From Leeuwenhoekiella palythoae (GTDB taxonomy: Bacteria > Bacteroidota > Bacteroidia > Flavobacteriales > Flavobacteriaceae), in the NCBI RefSeq assembly GCF_900130045.1, contig NZ_FQXT01000002.1:310001-374000 (forward strand): a DNA stretch of 64,000 bases, given 5' to 3'. The notes below the pieces were generated by a model. The model saw only the letters and a list, made by a program, of their open reading frames with translations, was not told where the DNA came from and ran no database searches. The translations under genes and the position numbers were made by a program. Shown here piece after piece: positions 1-8,732 of the stretch. Each line of letters begins with the position of its first letter. Position 1 is the first letter of the stretch.

Positions 1-368
1 CGGTTTAGGTCAGCTTTTGCATAACCTTTAATCCTGACTTTTTCAGACTTCTTTCTTGAGGTATAAATGACCAAACGATCTTCGTAAGCCTCCACATATT
101 TTATTTGAGAAAACCTGTAGTGGTAACTTCCGCCTTTTTCTAATTTAAAGGAAATCATCCGCCTGGTAAACCGTACATAGTTCTTCAGCTTAAAAGGAAT
201 AAAATGCGGAACAAACATAAGCAGCATACCCAGAGGTTGAATCACCATCCCTAATGCAGTTTCTTTTAAAGCAAGCATTCCCACTAAAAACAGAACAAAA
301 CCTACTGCAGGAACAGCTAGTCGCCAAGGCTCATTTTGATTGATAAATGTGATTTTCTTAGCGCTCAT
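1..368 (-). CDS. Hypothetical membrane protein, 3' end outside the window
   Basis: An open frame starts at the ATG at 366-368 and runs without a stop through 122 codons to the window edge, so only the N-terminal part is seen. The visible protein begins MSAKKITFINQNEPWR. It has two closely spaced hydrophobic segments (about residues 17-36 and 43-58), followed by a basic, beta-rich cytoplasmic-looking stretch with YRFSQIKYVEAYEDRLVIY, which resembles PH-like domains of small bacterial membrane proteins. Its start overlaps the stop of the upstream gene by 4 bases (ATGA), which implies translational coupling and a shared function. I do not recognise the family. Confidence 0.7.
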   Translation of the reverse strand, partial: MSAKKITFINQNEPWRLAVPAVGFVLFLVGMLALKETALGMVIQPLGMLLMFVPHFIPFKLKNYVRFTRRMISFKLEKGGSYHYRFSQIKYVEAYEDRLVIYTSRKKSEKVRIKGYAKADLN

Positions 369-772
369 GAATAGTTGTTTTTTAAAATCTTCTCGAAAAA
401 AAGAACATCTTCAGTAGCGTAAGACTCGAGGTCGAGTACTAATCCCGGACTTGCTTTAAATAGGATTTCAATGGATTTTCCGTTTACTTTAATTTTTGAG
501 ATCGCTTTTCTTTTTATGATTTGTTGAACCCCGGCGAGCTGCAGATTAATGCGTTTTTGGTCATATTGAACCCAATGTGCTTTTTGTTTGCGGTAACTAT
601 AGATGATAACGGGCAGTACACTAACCAGGCTATTAATAATGACGTAGGTGCTTACATCTTCAGTTTCTGAAAAAAGAATTTTATAACTAGAAAAGCCCAT
701 AGCCAGCAGAACGACTCCTAAAATAAGTAGATTGCTTGTAGACAAGGTTTTATAAAATTTAATGCGCTGCAT
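365..772 (-). CDS. Hypothetical two-TM membrane protein, 135 aa
   Basis: The protein has two hydrophobic segments near residues 13-33 and 41-59, followed by a soluble C-terminal half (LQLAGVQQIIKRKAISKIKV onwards) that looks like a short beta-sheet domain. The topology matches the truncated gene that follows and overlaps it by 4 bases, so the two probably encode partners or diverged paralogues. It is divergent from the secreted-protein gene at 864, with a 91-bp gap that must hold both promoters. I cannot assign a function; the operon pairing is the only clue. Confidence 0.65.
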   Translation of the reverse strand: MQRIKFYKTLSTSNLLILGVVLLAMGFSSYKILFSETEDVSTYVIINSLVSVLPVIIYSYRKQKAHWVQYDQKRINLQLAGVQQIIKRKAISKIKVNGKSIEILFKASPGLVLDLESYATEDVLFFEKILKNNYS

Positions 773-863
773 CTGTATAGTATAGGTTTACAATTTACCT
801 GATCTTGACCAAAAATAAAAGGGGTTATTTGTAACTTGGCGCAACTCTCATTAATCTGGCACT

Positions 864-2462
864 ATGCATATAAAATTACTCGTAAGCTTTTTGTTTTTTT
901 CTGTTTTGAGTTTTGCTCAAGGAGTAGCTTTTAAAAAAGTAAATGAATTTTACTTAAAAGGCGATACACGAGTTATAGGCAATACTATTTTAGGCGATCA
1001 TCCTACCCGTGCTTATGTGCGTCCTAAGGGCTTAAACGATCGTACAGAAATGGTGTATGTTGACGTAGATAAAAATGCTGCCACCTTTAGTTCCAGTAGT
1101 GCCACGCTTACAATGCCTAAAGATGCCACTATTAAATATGCCGGGCTTTACTGGGTGGCTACGTATCCCGGAGAGCGCGGTAAACAACGTGTGCGCAATG
1201 ACCGTGTTGAATATAAACTCAATAAAAAACGAAGTAAACCTTTTGACCTTGTAAAACTACAGCTGCCCAACAGCAAAACCTACCATAGCATTCAAGGGGA
1301 AGTCTTATACGATGGGATGCGGGATGAAGTTATCGAACTACAGAATGCCGCGCCTTATGTGTGTTACAGCGAAATTACATCACTTTTAAAATCTCAAAAA
1401 GCTTCGTCAGGCACGTACACTCTTGCAAATGTGACTGCATTGGAAGGCTATATGTACGGCGGAAGTTCTGCCGGATGGATGCTGTATATTATTTATGAAG
1501 ATGCGCAAGCACCTTTGCAGTATTTTACGGGGTATCATGGGTTTAGTTTTATCAATCCGAATAATTCACAGGAGATAGACTTTAATAATTTTAGAGTAGT
1601 CGAAAGCGGTGCCGTAAAAACCTCGATCATGCTGGCGGCTTTAGAAGGTGATCTGGTATTGCCCGGAGATGCGGTTTCAATTTTTAGCGAACAAGAAAAC
1701 GAATATGTAGCGCTTCAGAGCCGGGTGCGTTATGCCAATAACTTTTTTAACAGCAGTATCACGGTCAAAGACAAAAAGTATGTAAACAGAACTCCTAAGA
1801 GCTCCAACACGTTAGGCTTTGATCTGGCTAAAGTGGATATTCCGAATGAAAACAATGCGTTGATTGCTAACGATGCAACCCAAGTAAAACTTCAGTTCAA
1901 AACAGAATCAGACCGATTGTTTGTGTTTTTTAATGCTTTTCAAACCGAAATAAGCCCTGCTTATTATCAGCGCGTGGTTGTAGAAGGGAAAGCTGATAGT
2001 ATTCCATCAAAAATGCCGGTGGAAATTCCGCAGACCAAACAAGATATAGTAGAAGAACCTCTTCCTCAAACCGAAAGTCCTTCGGAAACCGAAGATGATG
2101 TACAACAGTACGGTAAAGACGGGGAACCCATACCGTCTAAGTCTTTGAGCACTATTAAAAATAGTACAAGATCTCAGGTGTTGCAAGATATGCTGGCTTC
2201 AAAACCTTTAACCGTACCGGGAATGGATCAAGGTTATTACATCGTAAATCACGTTTTTGCGCAAGGTGATAATGCATTGCGTTGGCAAGATAAGATGAAA
2301 TTAAGAGGTCTTACGCCCGTCAGGTTTGTAAATCCGGCAAACAACTATCACTACATTTATATTGATTACAGTACCGATCCTGATGCCTTATACGAGCGAT
2401 TGGTTGATTTTAGAAAATTGAATGATTTTGAAGATGCTTGGATTATAAAAGTAAATTTGTAA
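864..2462 (+). CDS. Secreted protein with beta-rich body and SPOR-like C terminus
   Basis: The 532-residue protein starts with a signal peptide (MHIKLLVSFLFFSVLSFAQG, cleavage near residue 19). The central body (about 30-370) is beta-rich, with the motifs KYAGLYWV and GSSAGWMLYIIYED that I associate with surface proteins of gliding or T9SS-carrying Bacteroidota; I cannot name the family. A Pro/Glu/Ser-rich linker follows (about 375-440). The last 80 residues (GYYIVNHVFAQGDNALRWQ to the end) read like a SPOR-type fold, which in other proteins binds denuded peptidoglycan. Inference: a periplasmic or outer-membrane-associated envelope protein anchored to the cell wall. It is followed 61 bp later by recJ in the same direction. 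Confidence 0.6.
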   Translation: MHIKLLVSFLFFSVLSFAQGVAFKKVNEFYLKGDTRVIGNTILGDHPTRAYVRPKGLNDRTEMVYVDVDKNAATFSSSSATLTMPKDATIKYAGLYWVATYPGERGKQRVRNDRVEYKLNKKRSKPFDLVKLQLPNSKTYHSIQGEVLYDGMRDEVIELQNAAPYVCYSEITSLLKSQKASSGTYTLANVTALEGYMYGGSSAGWMLYIIYEDAQAPLQYFTGYHGFSFINPNNSQEIDFNNFRVVESGAVKTSIMLAALEGDLVLPGDAVSIFSEQENEYVALQSRVRYANNFFNSSITVKDKKYVNRTPKSSNTLGFDLAKVDIPNENNALIANDATQVKLQFKTESDRLFVFFNAFQTEISPAYYQRVVVEGKADSIPSKMPVEIPQTKQDIVEEPLPQTESPSETEDDVQQYGKDGEPIPSKSLSTIKNSTRSQVLQDMLASKPLTVPGMDQGYYIVNHVFAQGDNALRWQDKMKLRGLTPVRFVNPANNYHYIYIDYSTDPDALYERLVDFRKLNDFEDAWIIKVNL

Positions 2463-2523
2463 TCAAATAGTTGTTGGTTGAGACCAACGAGAATACGAAT
2501 CCCGCTTAAAACTTGTTGCAGCA

Positions 2524-4215
2524 ATGCGATGGACACTCAAACCTATTCCCGAAACCGAAAAAATCAATGCTTTTGCAAAGCAACTGTCGATTCCTGAGAA
2601 AATCGCGCAGCTTTTAATTCAGCGCGGAATAGACACATATGACAAAGCCAAAGCGTTTTTCAGACCTTCGCTTGATGATTTGCACGATCCGTTTTTGATG
2701 AAAGATATGGATAAGGCCGTTGCTCGACTTAATCTTGCAATTGCTCAAAATGAAAATATTTTGGTTTACGGGGATTATGATGTAGACGGGACAACAAGTG
2801 TTGCGCTGATGAGTAGTTATCTCCAGACGTTGCACCCACAAGTGGCGACCTACATTCCAGATCGCTATGCCGAGGGTTACGGTGTTTCTTATACGGGTAT
2901 TGATTATGCGCACGACAATGATATTACGCTCATTGTTGCGCTCGACTGTGGTGTAAAAGCGATCGAAAAAATAGCTTATGCTAAAAAACTCGGGATCGAT
3001 TTTATTATTTGTGATCACCACCGCCCCGGTGCTGAAATCCCGGAGGCTGTTGCGGTTTTAGACCCAAAACGAGAGGATTGCGATTATCCGTACAAAGAGC
3101 TTTGCGGTTGCGGTGTGGGTTTTAAATTGATTCAAGCAATGGAACAGGAGAAAGGGCTTCCGGTAAAAACCTTGGTACCTTATCTGGATCTTGTGGCAAC
3201 CGCAATAGGTGCTGATATTGTGCCCATTACCGGCGAAAACCGAGTGTTGGCATTTTACGGTCTTGACGTGATCAATACGCTGCCACGTACCGGAATTCAG
3301 GCTTTGATCGAAAATGTGAATAAAGACGAACTCACCATTACCGATGTTGTTTTTATCATCGCACCACGCATCAACGCTGCCGGGAGAATCAAACATGGTT
3401 TACACGCAGTAGAGTTACTTACAGAACAAGATTATGAGCGTGCTCAAGAAATGGCTTCAGGGATCGAAGGTTTTAACGCAGAGCGGAAAGATCTTGACAA
3501 AGTAATTACACAAGAAGCCTTATTGCAGATCGAAACGAATAAGGAAGAAAACCGAAAAACCACCGTGGTTTTTCAAGAGAATTGGCATAAAGGAGTCATT
3601 GGTATTGTAGCTTCCAGACTAACCGAAACCTATTACCGGCCAACCTTAGTATTCACGAAAAGCGGCGAAAAATTAGCCGCGAGCGCACGTTCAGTAAAAG
3701 GTTTTGATGTGTATGATGCTTTAGAGCAATGTAGCGAGCATATAGAGCAGTTTGGTGGGCATAAATATGCTGCCGGACTTACTCTTGCCGAACATCAATA
3801 TGAGGGTTTTAAAAATAAATTTGAGGAGGTTGTGGGCAGTTCTATAGATGAGCGCTTGCTTATTCCTGAAATTACTATTGATGCGGAGCTAGAACTTGAT
3901 GACATCACTCTAAAATTTTACCGTATTCTTCGGCAATTTGCGCCGTATGGCCCGGGAAATATGACACCGGTGTTTATGAGTAAAAACCTTACCGATACCG
4001 GTTTTGGTAAATGCGTAGGCGCAGATGAAACGCATTTAAAGTGTAGCGTAAAGCAAAATGACAGTCAGACTATTGGCGCCATAGGTTTTGGGTTAGGTTC
4101 CAAATGTGATTTAATTCAGCATAGAAAGCCATTTAAAGCTGCTTATTCTTTAGATATCAACGAATGGAATGGCACTAAGAGTATTCAGTTGAAGCTTCGG
4201 GATCTACAAGAATAA
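2524..4215 (+). CDS. recJ: Single-stranded-DNA-specific exonuclease RecJ
   Basis: RecJ degrades single-stranded DNA 5' to 3' in recombination and mismatch repair. The DHH-family metal motifs are present: DYDVDG at residues 84-89, D141 in VALDCG, and DHHRPG at 164-169. The DHHA1 substrate-binding motif FGGHKYAAG lies near 410-418, and the C-terminal OB-like domain completes the 563 residues normal for bacterial RecJ. It lies between two genes of unknown function in the same direction, 61 bp after the first, with no terminator visible on either side. Confidence 0.95.
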   Translation: MRWTLKPIPETEKINAFAKQLSIPEKIAQLLIQRGIDTYDKAKAFFRPSLDDLHDPFLMKDMDKAVARLNLAIAQNENILVYGDYDVDGTTSVALMSSYLQTLHPQVATYIPDRYAEGYGVSYTGIDYAHDNDITLIVALDCGVKAIEKIAYAKKLGIDFIICDHHRPGAEIPEAVAVLDPKREDCDYPYKELCGCGVGFKLIQAMEQEKGLPVKTLVPYLDLVATAIGADIVPITGENRVLAFYGLDVINTLPRTGIQALIENVNKDELTITDVVFIIAPRINAAGRIKHGLHAVELLTEQDYERAQEMASGIEGFNAERKDLDKVITQEALLQIETNKEENRKTTVVFQENWHKGVIGIVASRLTETYYRPTLVFTKSGEKLAASARSVKGFDVYDALEQCSEHIEQFGGHKYAAGLTLAEHQYEGFKNKFEEVVGSSIDERLLIPEITIDAELELDDITLKFYRILRQFAPYGPGNMTPVFMSKNLTDTGFGKCVGADETHLKCSVKQNDSQTIGAIGFGLGSKCDLIQHRKPFKAAYSLDINEWNGTKSIQLKLRDLQE

Positions 4216-4224
4216 TTAGCATTC

Positions 4225-4245
4225 TATTTAGATTTGTTCTAAATA
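4225..4245. promoter_or_regulatory. Palindromic operator candidate (8-5-8)
   Basis: TATTTAGA and TCTAAATA form a perfect 8-bp inverted repeat separated by five bases. It covers the -33 TTG of the promoter for the gene at 4277, so a bound protein would block RNA polymerase. The TTAGA/TCTAA core resembles palindromes bound by metal-dependent repressors (DtxR/MntR or Fur type), but the regulator is not in this window. Confidence 0.5.
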
Positions 4246-4260
4246 ACTTTAGTATATTTG
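4234..4260 (+). promoter_or_regulatory. Flavobacterial promoter (TTG-16-TATATTTG)
   Basis: A -33 TTG at 4234-4236 and a -7 box TATATTTG at 4253-4260 match the Bacteroidota consensus TAnnTTTG, with a 16-base spacer slightly shorter than usual. The start codon of the 115-aa protein lies 16 bases downstream. Confidence 0.6.
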
Positions 4261-4276
4261 TTTCAAACCTTAGGTT

Positions 4277-4624
4277 ATGAAGCATATTGATATCATTTAC
4301 CGCAACGATAGTGGCATTTCCTTCTACTGGAAAACTTCAAAATATAGCAGTATTAAAGCGCAGGTCGTTTTTAGGGATATGGGTTTTTATTTCTCACTAG
4401 ATCAGCTTAAAGAATTTGCACATTTAACTCAAGATACTTTAGCGCAATACACCTGTAAAGACTGTCCTGCTCCAAGAGAATGTCGTTCCTTATTGCTCAA
4501 AACTCCGTCTCCGGATGTAGATTTAGCGGTAAGTCGTGATGAGGTTTATGAGATTCAAGATCTTTTAGATCAGACCATTTTAAGAATGGAAATGCATTTC
4601 TTTATGCAAACGGCTTTAAACTAA
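4277..4624 (+). CDS. Conserved small protein with Cys cluster, 115 aa
   Basis: This is a soluble 115-residue protein of unrecognised family. Its striking feature is TCKDCPAPRECR (Cx2Cx5C, about residues 57-68), which could bind a metal or be redox active. The rest is mixed alpha/beta with a helical C terminus (VYEIQDLLDQTILRMEMHFF). It has its own promoter with a palindrome over the -33 element. Its stop codon overlaps that of lpxH by 4 bases in a convergent arrangement (4621-4624). Inference: a small regulated protein, perhaps metal-linked given the Cys cluster and operator type; the function is unknown. Confidence 0.7.
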   Translation: MKHIDIIYRNDSGISFYWKTSKYSSIKAQVVFRDMGFYFSLDQLKEFAHLTQDTLAQYTCKDCPAPRECRSLLLKTPSPDVDLAVSRDEVYEIQDLLDQTILRMEMHFFMQTALN

Positions 4625-5400
4625 ATGCTGTATTCTTTCAGCTGAAAAGAGCTCCCATCAAAAACGCCATAAGTGTAATGTGAGATCCAATCGCCTAGAT
4701 TGTAGTAGGTTGATTGAGGACCTACCTGGATTTCCATAGGCAAATGCCGATGACCAAAAATGAAGTAATCGTAATGTGCGCTTTCTAATTTCCGCTTTGC
4801 GTATGCAGCCAACCATTCATTTTCTTCACCAAGGAAATTTTGATCGTCTTCTCCGCTGATCAACTTATTTTTTACGGACAGATGCTGCGCGACCCGCACT
4901 CCAATATCAGGATGCACCCAACGAAACAACCACTGAAAGAACGGCGAAGTAAACACTTTTTTCATTCGTTTGTAGCCCTTGTCTCCAGGGCCCAGACCGT
5001 CGCCGTGGCCTATAAAAAAGCGCTTGTTATTCAGATTAAAAATGCGTGGCTCGTGAAAAACAGGAATGTCGAGTTCGGTCTTAAAATAATCCTTCATCCA
5101 CAAATCGTGATTACCCACAAAAAAATAGATCGGGATACCCTTATCGCGAAGTTGTGCCAGTTTGCCTAGCACACGTACAAAGCCTTTAGGAACCACGGTT
5201 TTATATTCAAACCAAAAGTCAAACAGATCGCCCAATAGAAAAATCGCTGCAGCATCCGTCTCGATTGCGCTTAACCAAGCGATAAACTTTTTCTCGCGGG
5301 GTTTACTCGCTTCAGCAGTGGGTGCGCCCAAATGGTTATCACTTGAGAAATACACCTTTTTCCCTTCAGGAATATTTATTTGTACTATGGGTTGACTCAT
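4621..5400 (-). CDS. lpxH: UDP-2,3-diacylglucosamine diphosphatase LpxH
   Basis: LpxH hydrolyses UDP-2,3-diacylglucosamine to lipid X at the inner membrane, step four of lipid A synthesis. The calcineurin-like metal motifs are all present: D21 and H23 in SSDNHLG, GDLFDFW at 57-63, GNHDLW at 96-101, GHGDG at 131-135 and FGHRH near 215. The 259-residue length is typical. It follows queD by 27 bp and the two are probably cotranscribed. A paralogous Bacteroidota phosphoesterase acting on a different lipid precursor cannot be excluded. Confidence 0.85.
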   Translation of the reverse strand: MSQPIVQINIPEGKKVYFSSDNHLGAPTAEASKPREKKFIAWLSAIETDAAAIFLLGDLFDFWFEYKTVVPKGFVRVLGKLAQLRDKGIPIYFFVGNHDLWMKDYFKTELDIPVFHEPRIFNLNNKRFFIGHGDGLGPGDKGYKRMKKVFTSPFFQWLFRWVHPDIGVRVAQHLSVKNKLISGEDDQNFLGEENEWLAAYAKRKLESAHYDYFIFGHRHLPMEIQVGPQSTYYNLGDWISHYTYGVFDGSSFQLKEYSI

Positions 5401-5427
5401 AATAGAGGGTGAAAGCCGTGCAATTAT

Positions 5428-5880
5428 TTATGCGTTATCAGCGGCATACCATTCGGCAAAACTGGTATCGGTCTCTTGTAATTTCAGTGAAAATAATGTG
5501 ATGTTTTCCGGAAGGTGTTTCTTTATTTTTTCAGCAAAATCAATCACCATCATCTCGCTGGTGGGTTGATAATCAACTAACAACACATTGTGTCCACGGT
5601 CTGAAAGCTCTTTGGCCAGCTCAACGTGCGGCGTATTTTTATTAAAAACCGTGGCGTGGTCAAACACATCTACGATCTCACTTTTCACAATTTTTTTTAG
5701 GTCACCAAAGTCGATCACCATCCCAAACTTCACATTGTTGTTGTCTGAAATAGGCGTCCCAATCACTGTTACCGAAAGCTTATAACTGTGCCCGTGCACA
5801 TTGCGACACTTACCGTCGTAGCCGTAAAGCGCGTGACCGGTTTCAAAAGAAAACTGTTTGGTGATGCGTATGTTGCTCAT
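5428..5880 (-). CDS. queD: 6-carboxytetrahydropterin synthase QueD
   Basis: This PTPS-family enzyme converts dihydroneopterin triphosphate to 6-carboxytetrahydropterin, the first committed step to preQ0 and queuosine. Zinc ligands H16, H29 and H31 (TGHALYG and NVHGHSY), nucleophile C25 and the FDHATVFN and LQETDTSFAEW motifs are visible. Length is 150 residues, slightly longer than the minimal QueD. No other queuosine genes are in the window. A 31-codon membrane ORF ends 2 bp upstream, so the two form a micro-operon with lpxH downstream. Confidence 0.85.
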   Translation of the reverse strand: MSNIRITKQFSFETGHALYGYDGKCRNVHGHSYKLSVTVIGTPISDNNNVKFGMVIDFGDLKKIVKSEIVDVFDHATVFNKNTPHVELAKELSDRGHNVLLVDYQPTSEMMVIDFAEKIKKHLPENITLFSLKLQETDTSFAEWYAADNA

Positions 5881-5882
5881 AA

Positions 5883-5978
5883 TTACTTTTTAAATTTTCT
5901 AACCAAAACCACTACTATGAGCGCAATCGCAAAGATCAAGTATATGCCGGTTCCGCTTAAAAACTGTAAAATATCCAT
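5883..5978 (-). CDS. Small single-pass membrane protein, 31 aa
   Basis: ATG at 5976-5978 opens a 31-codon frame ending in TAA at 5883-5885, two bases before the queD start. The peptide is MDILQFLSGTG, then a run of about 16 hydrophobic residues (IYLIFAIALIVVVLV), then the basic tail RKFKK. That is a well-formed transmembrane helix with a positive-inside C terminus. The spacing to queD, the upstream AT-rich leader and the coherent composition argue for a real gene. Its function is unknown. It is too short for ordinary gene callers. Confidence 0.5.
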   Translation of the reverse strand: MDILQFLSGTGIYLIFAIALIVVVLVRKFKK

Positions 5979-6127
5979 AAATGATATGATTAATTAGGCA
6001 AAAGTAACAAAGTCTAAGCGCCGTACCTAGAAAATAATCAAGGGCTTGAAAATTGCGAATTTCGCAATGTTTTTTGTGCGTTATTTGCGCGCAATTCTCG
6101 ATCTCATTTTTGAGGATTTTGACGCCT

Positions 6128-6775
6128 ATGAACACGCAGCTTTTTGAGCAGGTAGATTTTATTGAAAACCCAGCCTACGAGCAGGTAATCACAGATTTAC
6201 TAGAATGTAATTATGCTATTGTTGATGACTTTTTTTCTTCGGAAGAAATTGACGAATTAAGACAATCGCTAAAGGAAGTTTACGAGGCAGACAGTTTTAA
6301 AAAGGCAGCCATTGGCAACAAGTTTAATGAAGAGACCGATAAGACCATTCGAGGAGACTTTATTAAATGGATCAATGAAGCCGAAGCGAGACCTAAAGAA
6401 CGTCTGTTTTTTGAGAAGATCAATGATCTCGTTGCTTATCTAAACCGCACGTGTTTTTTAGGAATTCTTCAGACGGAATTTCACTATGCGATTTACCCCA
6501 AAGGTACTTTCTATAAAAGGCATCTGGATACCTTTCAAAATGACGATCGCCGTAAACTCTCGATGGTTTGTTATTTAAACGACGACAGTTGGGTGGCGAG
6601 CAATGGAGGCGAACTCACGATCTATTTACCTGAAGGAAACGGAGAACGTGCGCTTGATATTATTCCTAAACCCGGGCGCGTGGTGATTTTTGAAAGTCAA
6701 ATTCTGGAGCACGAGGTAAAGCCGGTATTGGCTTCAGAGCGCTTGAGCATTACAGGCTGGTTAAAGACCCGATAG
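6128..6775 (+). CDS. 2OG-Fe(II) oxygenase (prolyl 4-hydroxylase-like)
   Basis: The double-stranded beta-helix dioxygenase residues are visible: iron ligands H132 and D134 (YKRHLDTF) and H195 (ILEHEVKP), with 2-oxoglutarate ligand R205 (SERLSITGW). The family hydroxylates protein or small-molecule side chains using 2-oxoglutarate and O2. I chose ATG 6128 (MNTQLFEQVDF, 215 aa). The longer frame from 6053 adds a non-conserved Cys-rich extension that reads through the likely promoter. It is convergent with the MATE gene, with only 4 bases between the stops. The substrate is unknown. Confidence 0.85.
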   Translation: MNTQLFEQVDFIENPAYEQVITDLLECNYAIVDDFFSSEEIDELRQSLKEVYEADSFKKAAIGNKFNEETDKTIRGDFIKWINEAEARPKERLFFEKINDLVAYLNRTCFLGILQTEFHYAIYPKGTFYKRHLDTFQNDDRRKLSMVCYLNDDSWVASNGGELTIYLPEGNGERALDIIPKPGRVVIFESQILEHEVKPVLASERLSITGWLKTR

Positions 6776-6779
6776 CTTT

Positions 6780-8114
6780 TTAAGCGACTTTTGGTTTAAA
6801 GCGTTTTCTGAATTTGAGAATCAGCGCGCCGCTTCGCACCATCATCCAAACGGAAAAGGCGATCCAGACCGCGTAGAGTTTCAGGCCAAAATAATCTCCT
6901 ATAAAAATAGCGGGAACAAAGCCCAGAAATGTGGCGGCCATCAGCACGTTGCGCAGGTATTTCATTTCGCCCATTCCTTTAAAGATTCCGTCAAAAATAA
7001 AGGCGAGGGCGTTTAAAGGCTGCATAAGAATTACCACAAAAAACAGCGCTGTAAATCGTGCGATCACTTCGGGTTCTTTGCTGAAAATTAATCCGATAGG
7101 TTCATATAAAAAGGCGGAGATAAGCATCAATCCGCCGGCGATGATCAAGCTATATTTGCTCAGCTTTTTGCTCATTTCCCAAAGACTTGTGTAATCTTTA
7201 GCGCCTAGAAAACGGCCTGCAAGAATATTTCCGGCAGCGGCATATCCGTCAATAAAAAATGCCGAAAATAGCCAGATGTTGATCAAAATAGTTTGTGCCG
7301 CGATGTAGGAAGCGCCATAATCTGTGGCAAACGAATTGGCGAGATACAAGGCGAGATTTAAAGCGATGGTACGCACAAAAAGGTTGAGCGCCATACCCAC
7401 GAGCCTCCATAATTCTGAATGAATTGGGAAGCGGAGTTTTAGGCTTACATCGGTTTTGATAAGCACAAGAATGAGTGATAAAACCGCCATTAACGCCTGT
7501 GCGCCTAGACTTGCATACGCAGCACCTTCAATCTGCATTGTGGGAATGTAGCCCTCGATTCCATAGACCAAAATAAAGTCAAGCAGAATATTTACGCCGG
7601 CTCCAATAAGCGCTACGACCATGGGCCAAAAGGTGTTTTGTAATCCTCTAAAAATGCCAAAAACAGCAAAGGTGAATAAGGTGAGTGGGAAGCCCCAAAC
7701 CCGAATGGAATAATACTGCACGCAATAGTCGAGAATGAGTCCGGATGCGTTGTAAAGTGAAAAAATAGCTTCAATAAAGGGAAGTGTGGTGACCAAGATC
7801 ACAATACTCAACAGGATATTGAAATAGATCGCCTGCGCCGGAAGTGTACTGATCTCGTCAATTTTATCAGCGCCATAATACTGGGCGATGATGGCTTGCA
7901 ATGCGCTACGCGTTTGGCCTAAAATCCAAATAAGCGCTGACAAAAACGAACCCACAATACCCACAGCGGCGAGGACTTCCGTAGCATTATCGGGCACATT
8001 GCCCACCACAGCCGCATCTGTAGCAGAAAGTATAGGTTCTGCAATACCCGCCAATAATGCCGGAACAGCAAGACGGTTTATATTTTTAAAAGAAAGCGGA
8101 TTGGTTGCGGTCAT
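6780..8114 (-). CDS. MATE family efflux transporter (DinF-like)
   Basis: This 444-residue inner-membrane protein has about twelve hydrophobic segments in two six-helix halves. The N-terminal ATDAAVVGNVPD and the corresponding second-half AAQTILINIW regions are characteristic of the MATE/DinF branch. Such proteins export cationic drugs or metabolites in exchange for Na+ or H+. It stands alone, 43 bp from the acetyltransferase gene upstream on the same strand, so the two may be cotranscribed. The substrate cannot be read from sequence. Confidence 0.88.
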   Translation of the reverse strand: MTATNPLSFKNINRLAVPALLAGIAEPILSATDAAVVGNVPDNATEVLAAVGIVGSFLSALIWILGQTRSALQAIIAQYYGADKIDEISTLPAQAIYFNILLSIVILVTTLPFIEAIFSLYNASGLILDYCVQYYSIRVWGFPLTLFTFAVFGIFRGLQNTFWPMVVALIGAGVNILLDFILVYGIEGYIPTMQIEGAAYASLGAQALMAVLSLILVLIKTDVSLKLRFPIHSELWRLVGMALNLFVRTIALNLALYLANSFATDYGASYIAAQTILINIWLFSAFFIDGYAAAGNILAGRFLGAKDYTSLWEMSKKLSKYSLIIAGGLMLISAFLYEPIGLIFSKEPEVIARFTALFFVVILMQPLNALAFIFDGIFKGMGEMKYLRNVLMAATFLGFVPAIFIGDYFGLKLYAVWIAFSVWMMVRSGALILKFRKRFKPKVA

Positions 8115-8157
8115 GAGTTTTAGCGTAAAGCGAAAATAAGATTTCTAAAGCCGGTAT

Positions 8158-8661
8158 TTACAGCACGAGTTCGTAGCAGTAAAACGGAAATTCACTTTGC
8201 TTAGGAAAATAGACCGGGTCAAGCTTTTGATAACCCCGTTTAGTATAAAAAATATTGTTCCTCTCATTTTTACTGAAGGTGTCTAGCCTAACGGAAGCAA
8301 AACCATGCTCTCGAGCATAATCTTCTGCAAATTGCATCATTTGCTGTGCGATTCCCTGACCTTGCGCTTCAGGATGAACCGCCAGCCGATGAATGTAGAT
8401 ACAGCGGGCGTCAGCAGGCGTCAGCCAGGTAATTTCCTCATAAATCTCATCTTTCAAAGTGGAAACTACAACAGTACCCAGAATACGCTCTTGCTGCGTG
8501 TAGATGTAAAGTTCGTTGCGTTTAATATCTTCCTCAAAAGCTGCGCGCGACGGGTAGTGTTCATTCCATTGGTAAATACCATTGGCGATCATTGCTTTTG
8601 CACAGGCGGCAGTAACTTGTAAGATTTCATCAACATCTGCAGAAGTAGCGGGTCGTATCAT
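8158..8661 (-). CDS. GNAT family N-acetyltransferase
   Basis: The 167-residue protein has the GNAT fold signature. The acetyl-CoA pyrophosphate loop is QGQGIA (residues 100-105) after the beta-strand IHRLAVHPEA, and the C-terminal motif NIFYTKRGYQKLD completes the domain. GNAT enzymes transfer acetyl groups to amines of small molecules or proteins; the substrate here is unknown. It precedes the MATE gene by 43 bp, and coupling of modification and export is possible but not shown. Confidence 0.85.
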   Translation of the reverse strand: MIRPATSADVDEILQVTAACAKAMIANGIYQWNEHYPSRAAFEEDIKRNELYIYTQQERILGTVVVSTLKDEIYEEITWLTPADARCIYIHRLAVHPEAQGQGIAQQMMQFAEDYAREHGFASVRLDTFSKNERNNIFYTKRGYQKLDPVYFPKQSEFPFYCYELVL

Positions 8662-8732
8662 TTAGGGAGGTTTTTTGCAAAAATGAGGCATTTACGCTGA
8701 ATGTAAAAAGCATCAGCAGCAAAAATGATAAT

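Noticed and set aside
6053-6127. N-terminal extension of the 2OG oxygenase
   Set aside because: The extra 25 residues lie in the probable promoter region and are unlike the family; ATG 6128 starts right before the conserved domain.
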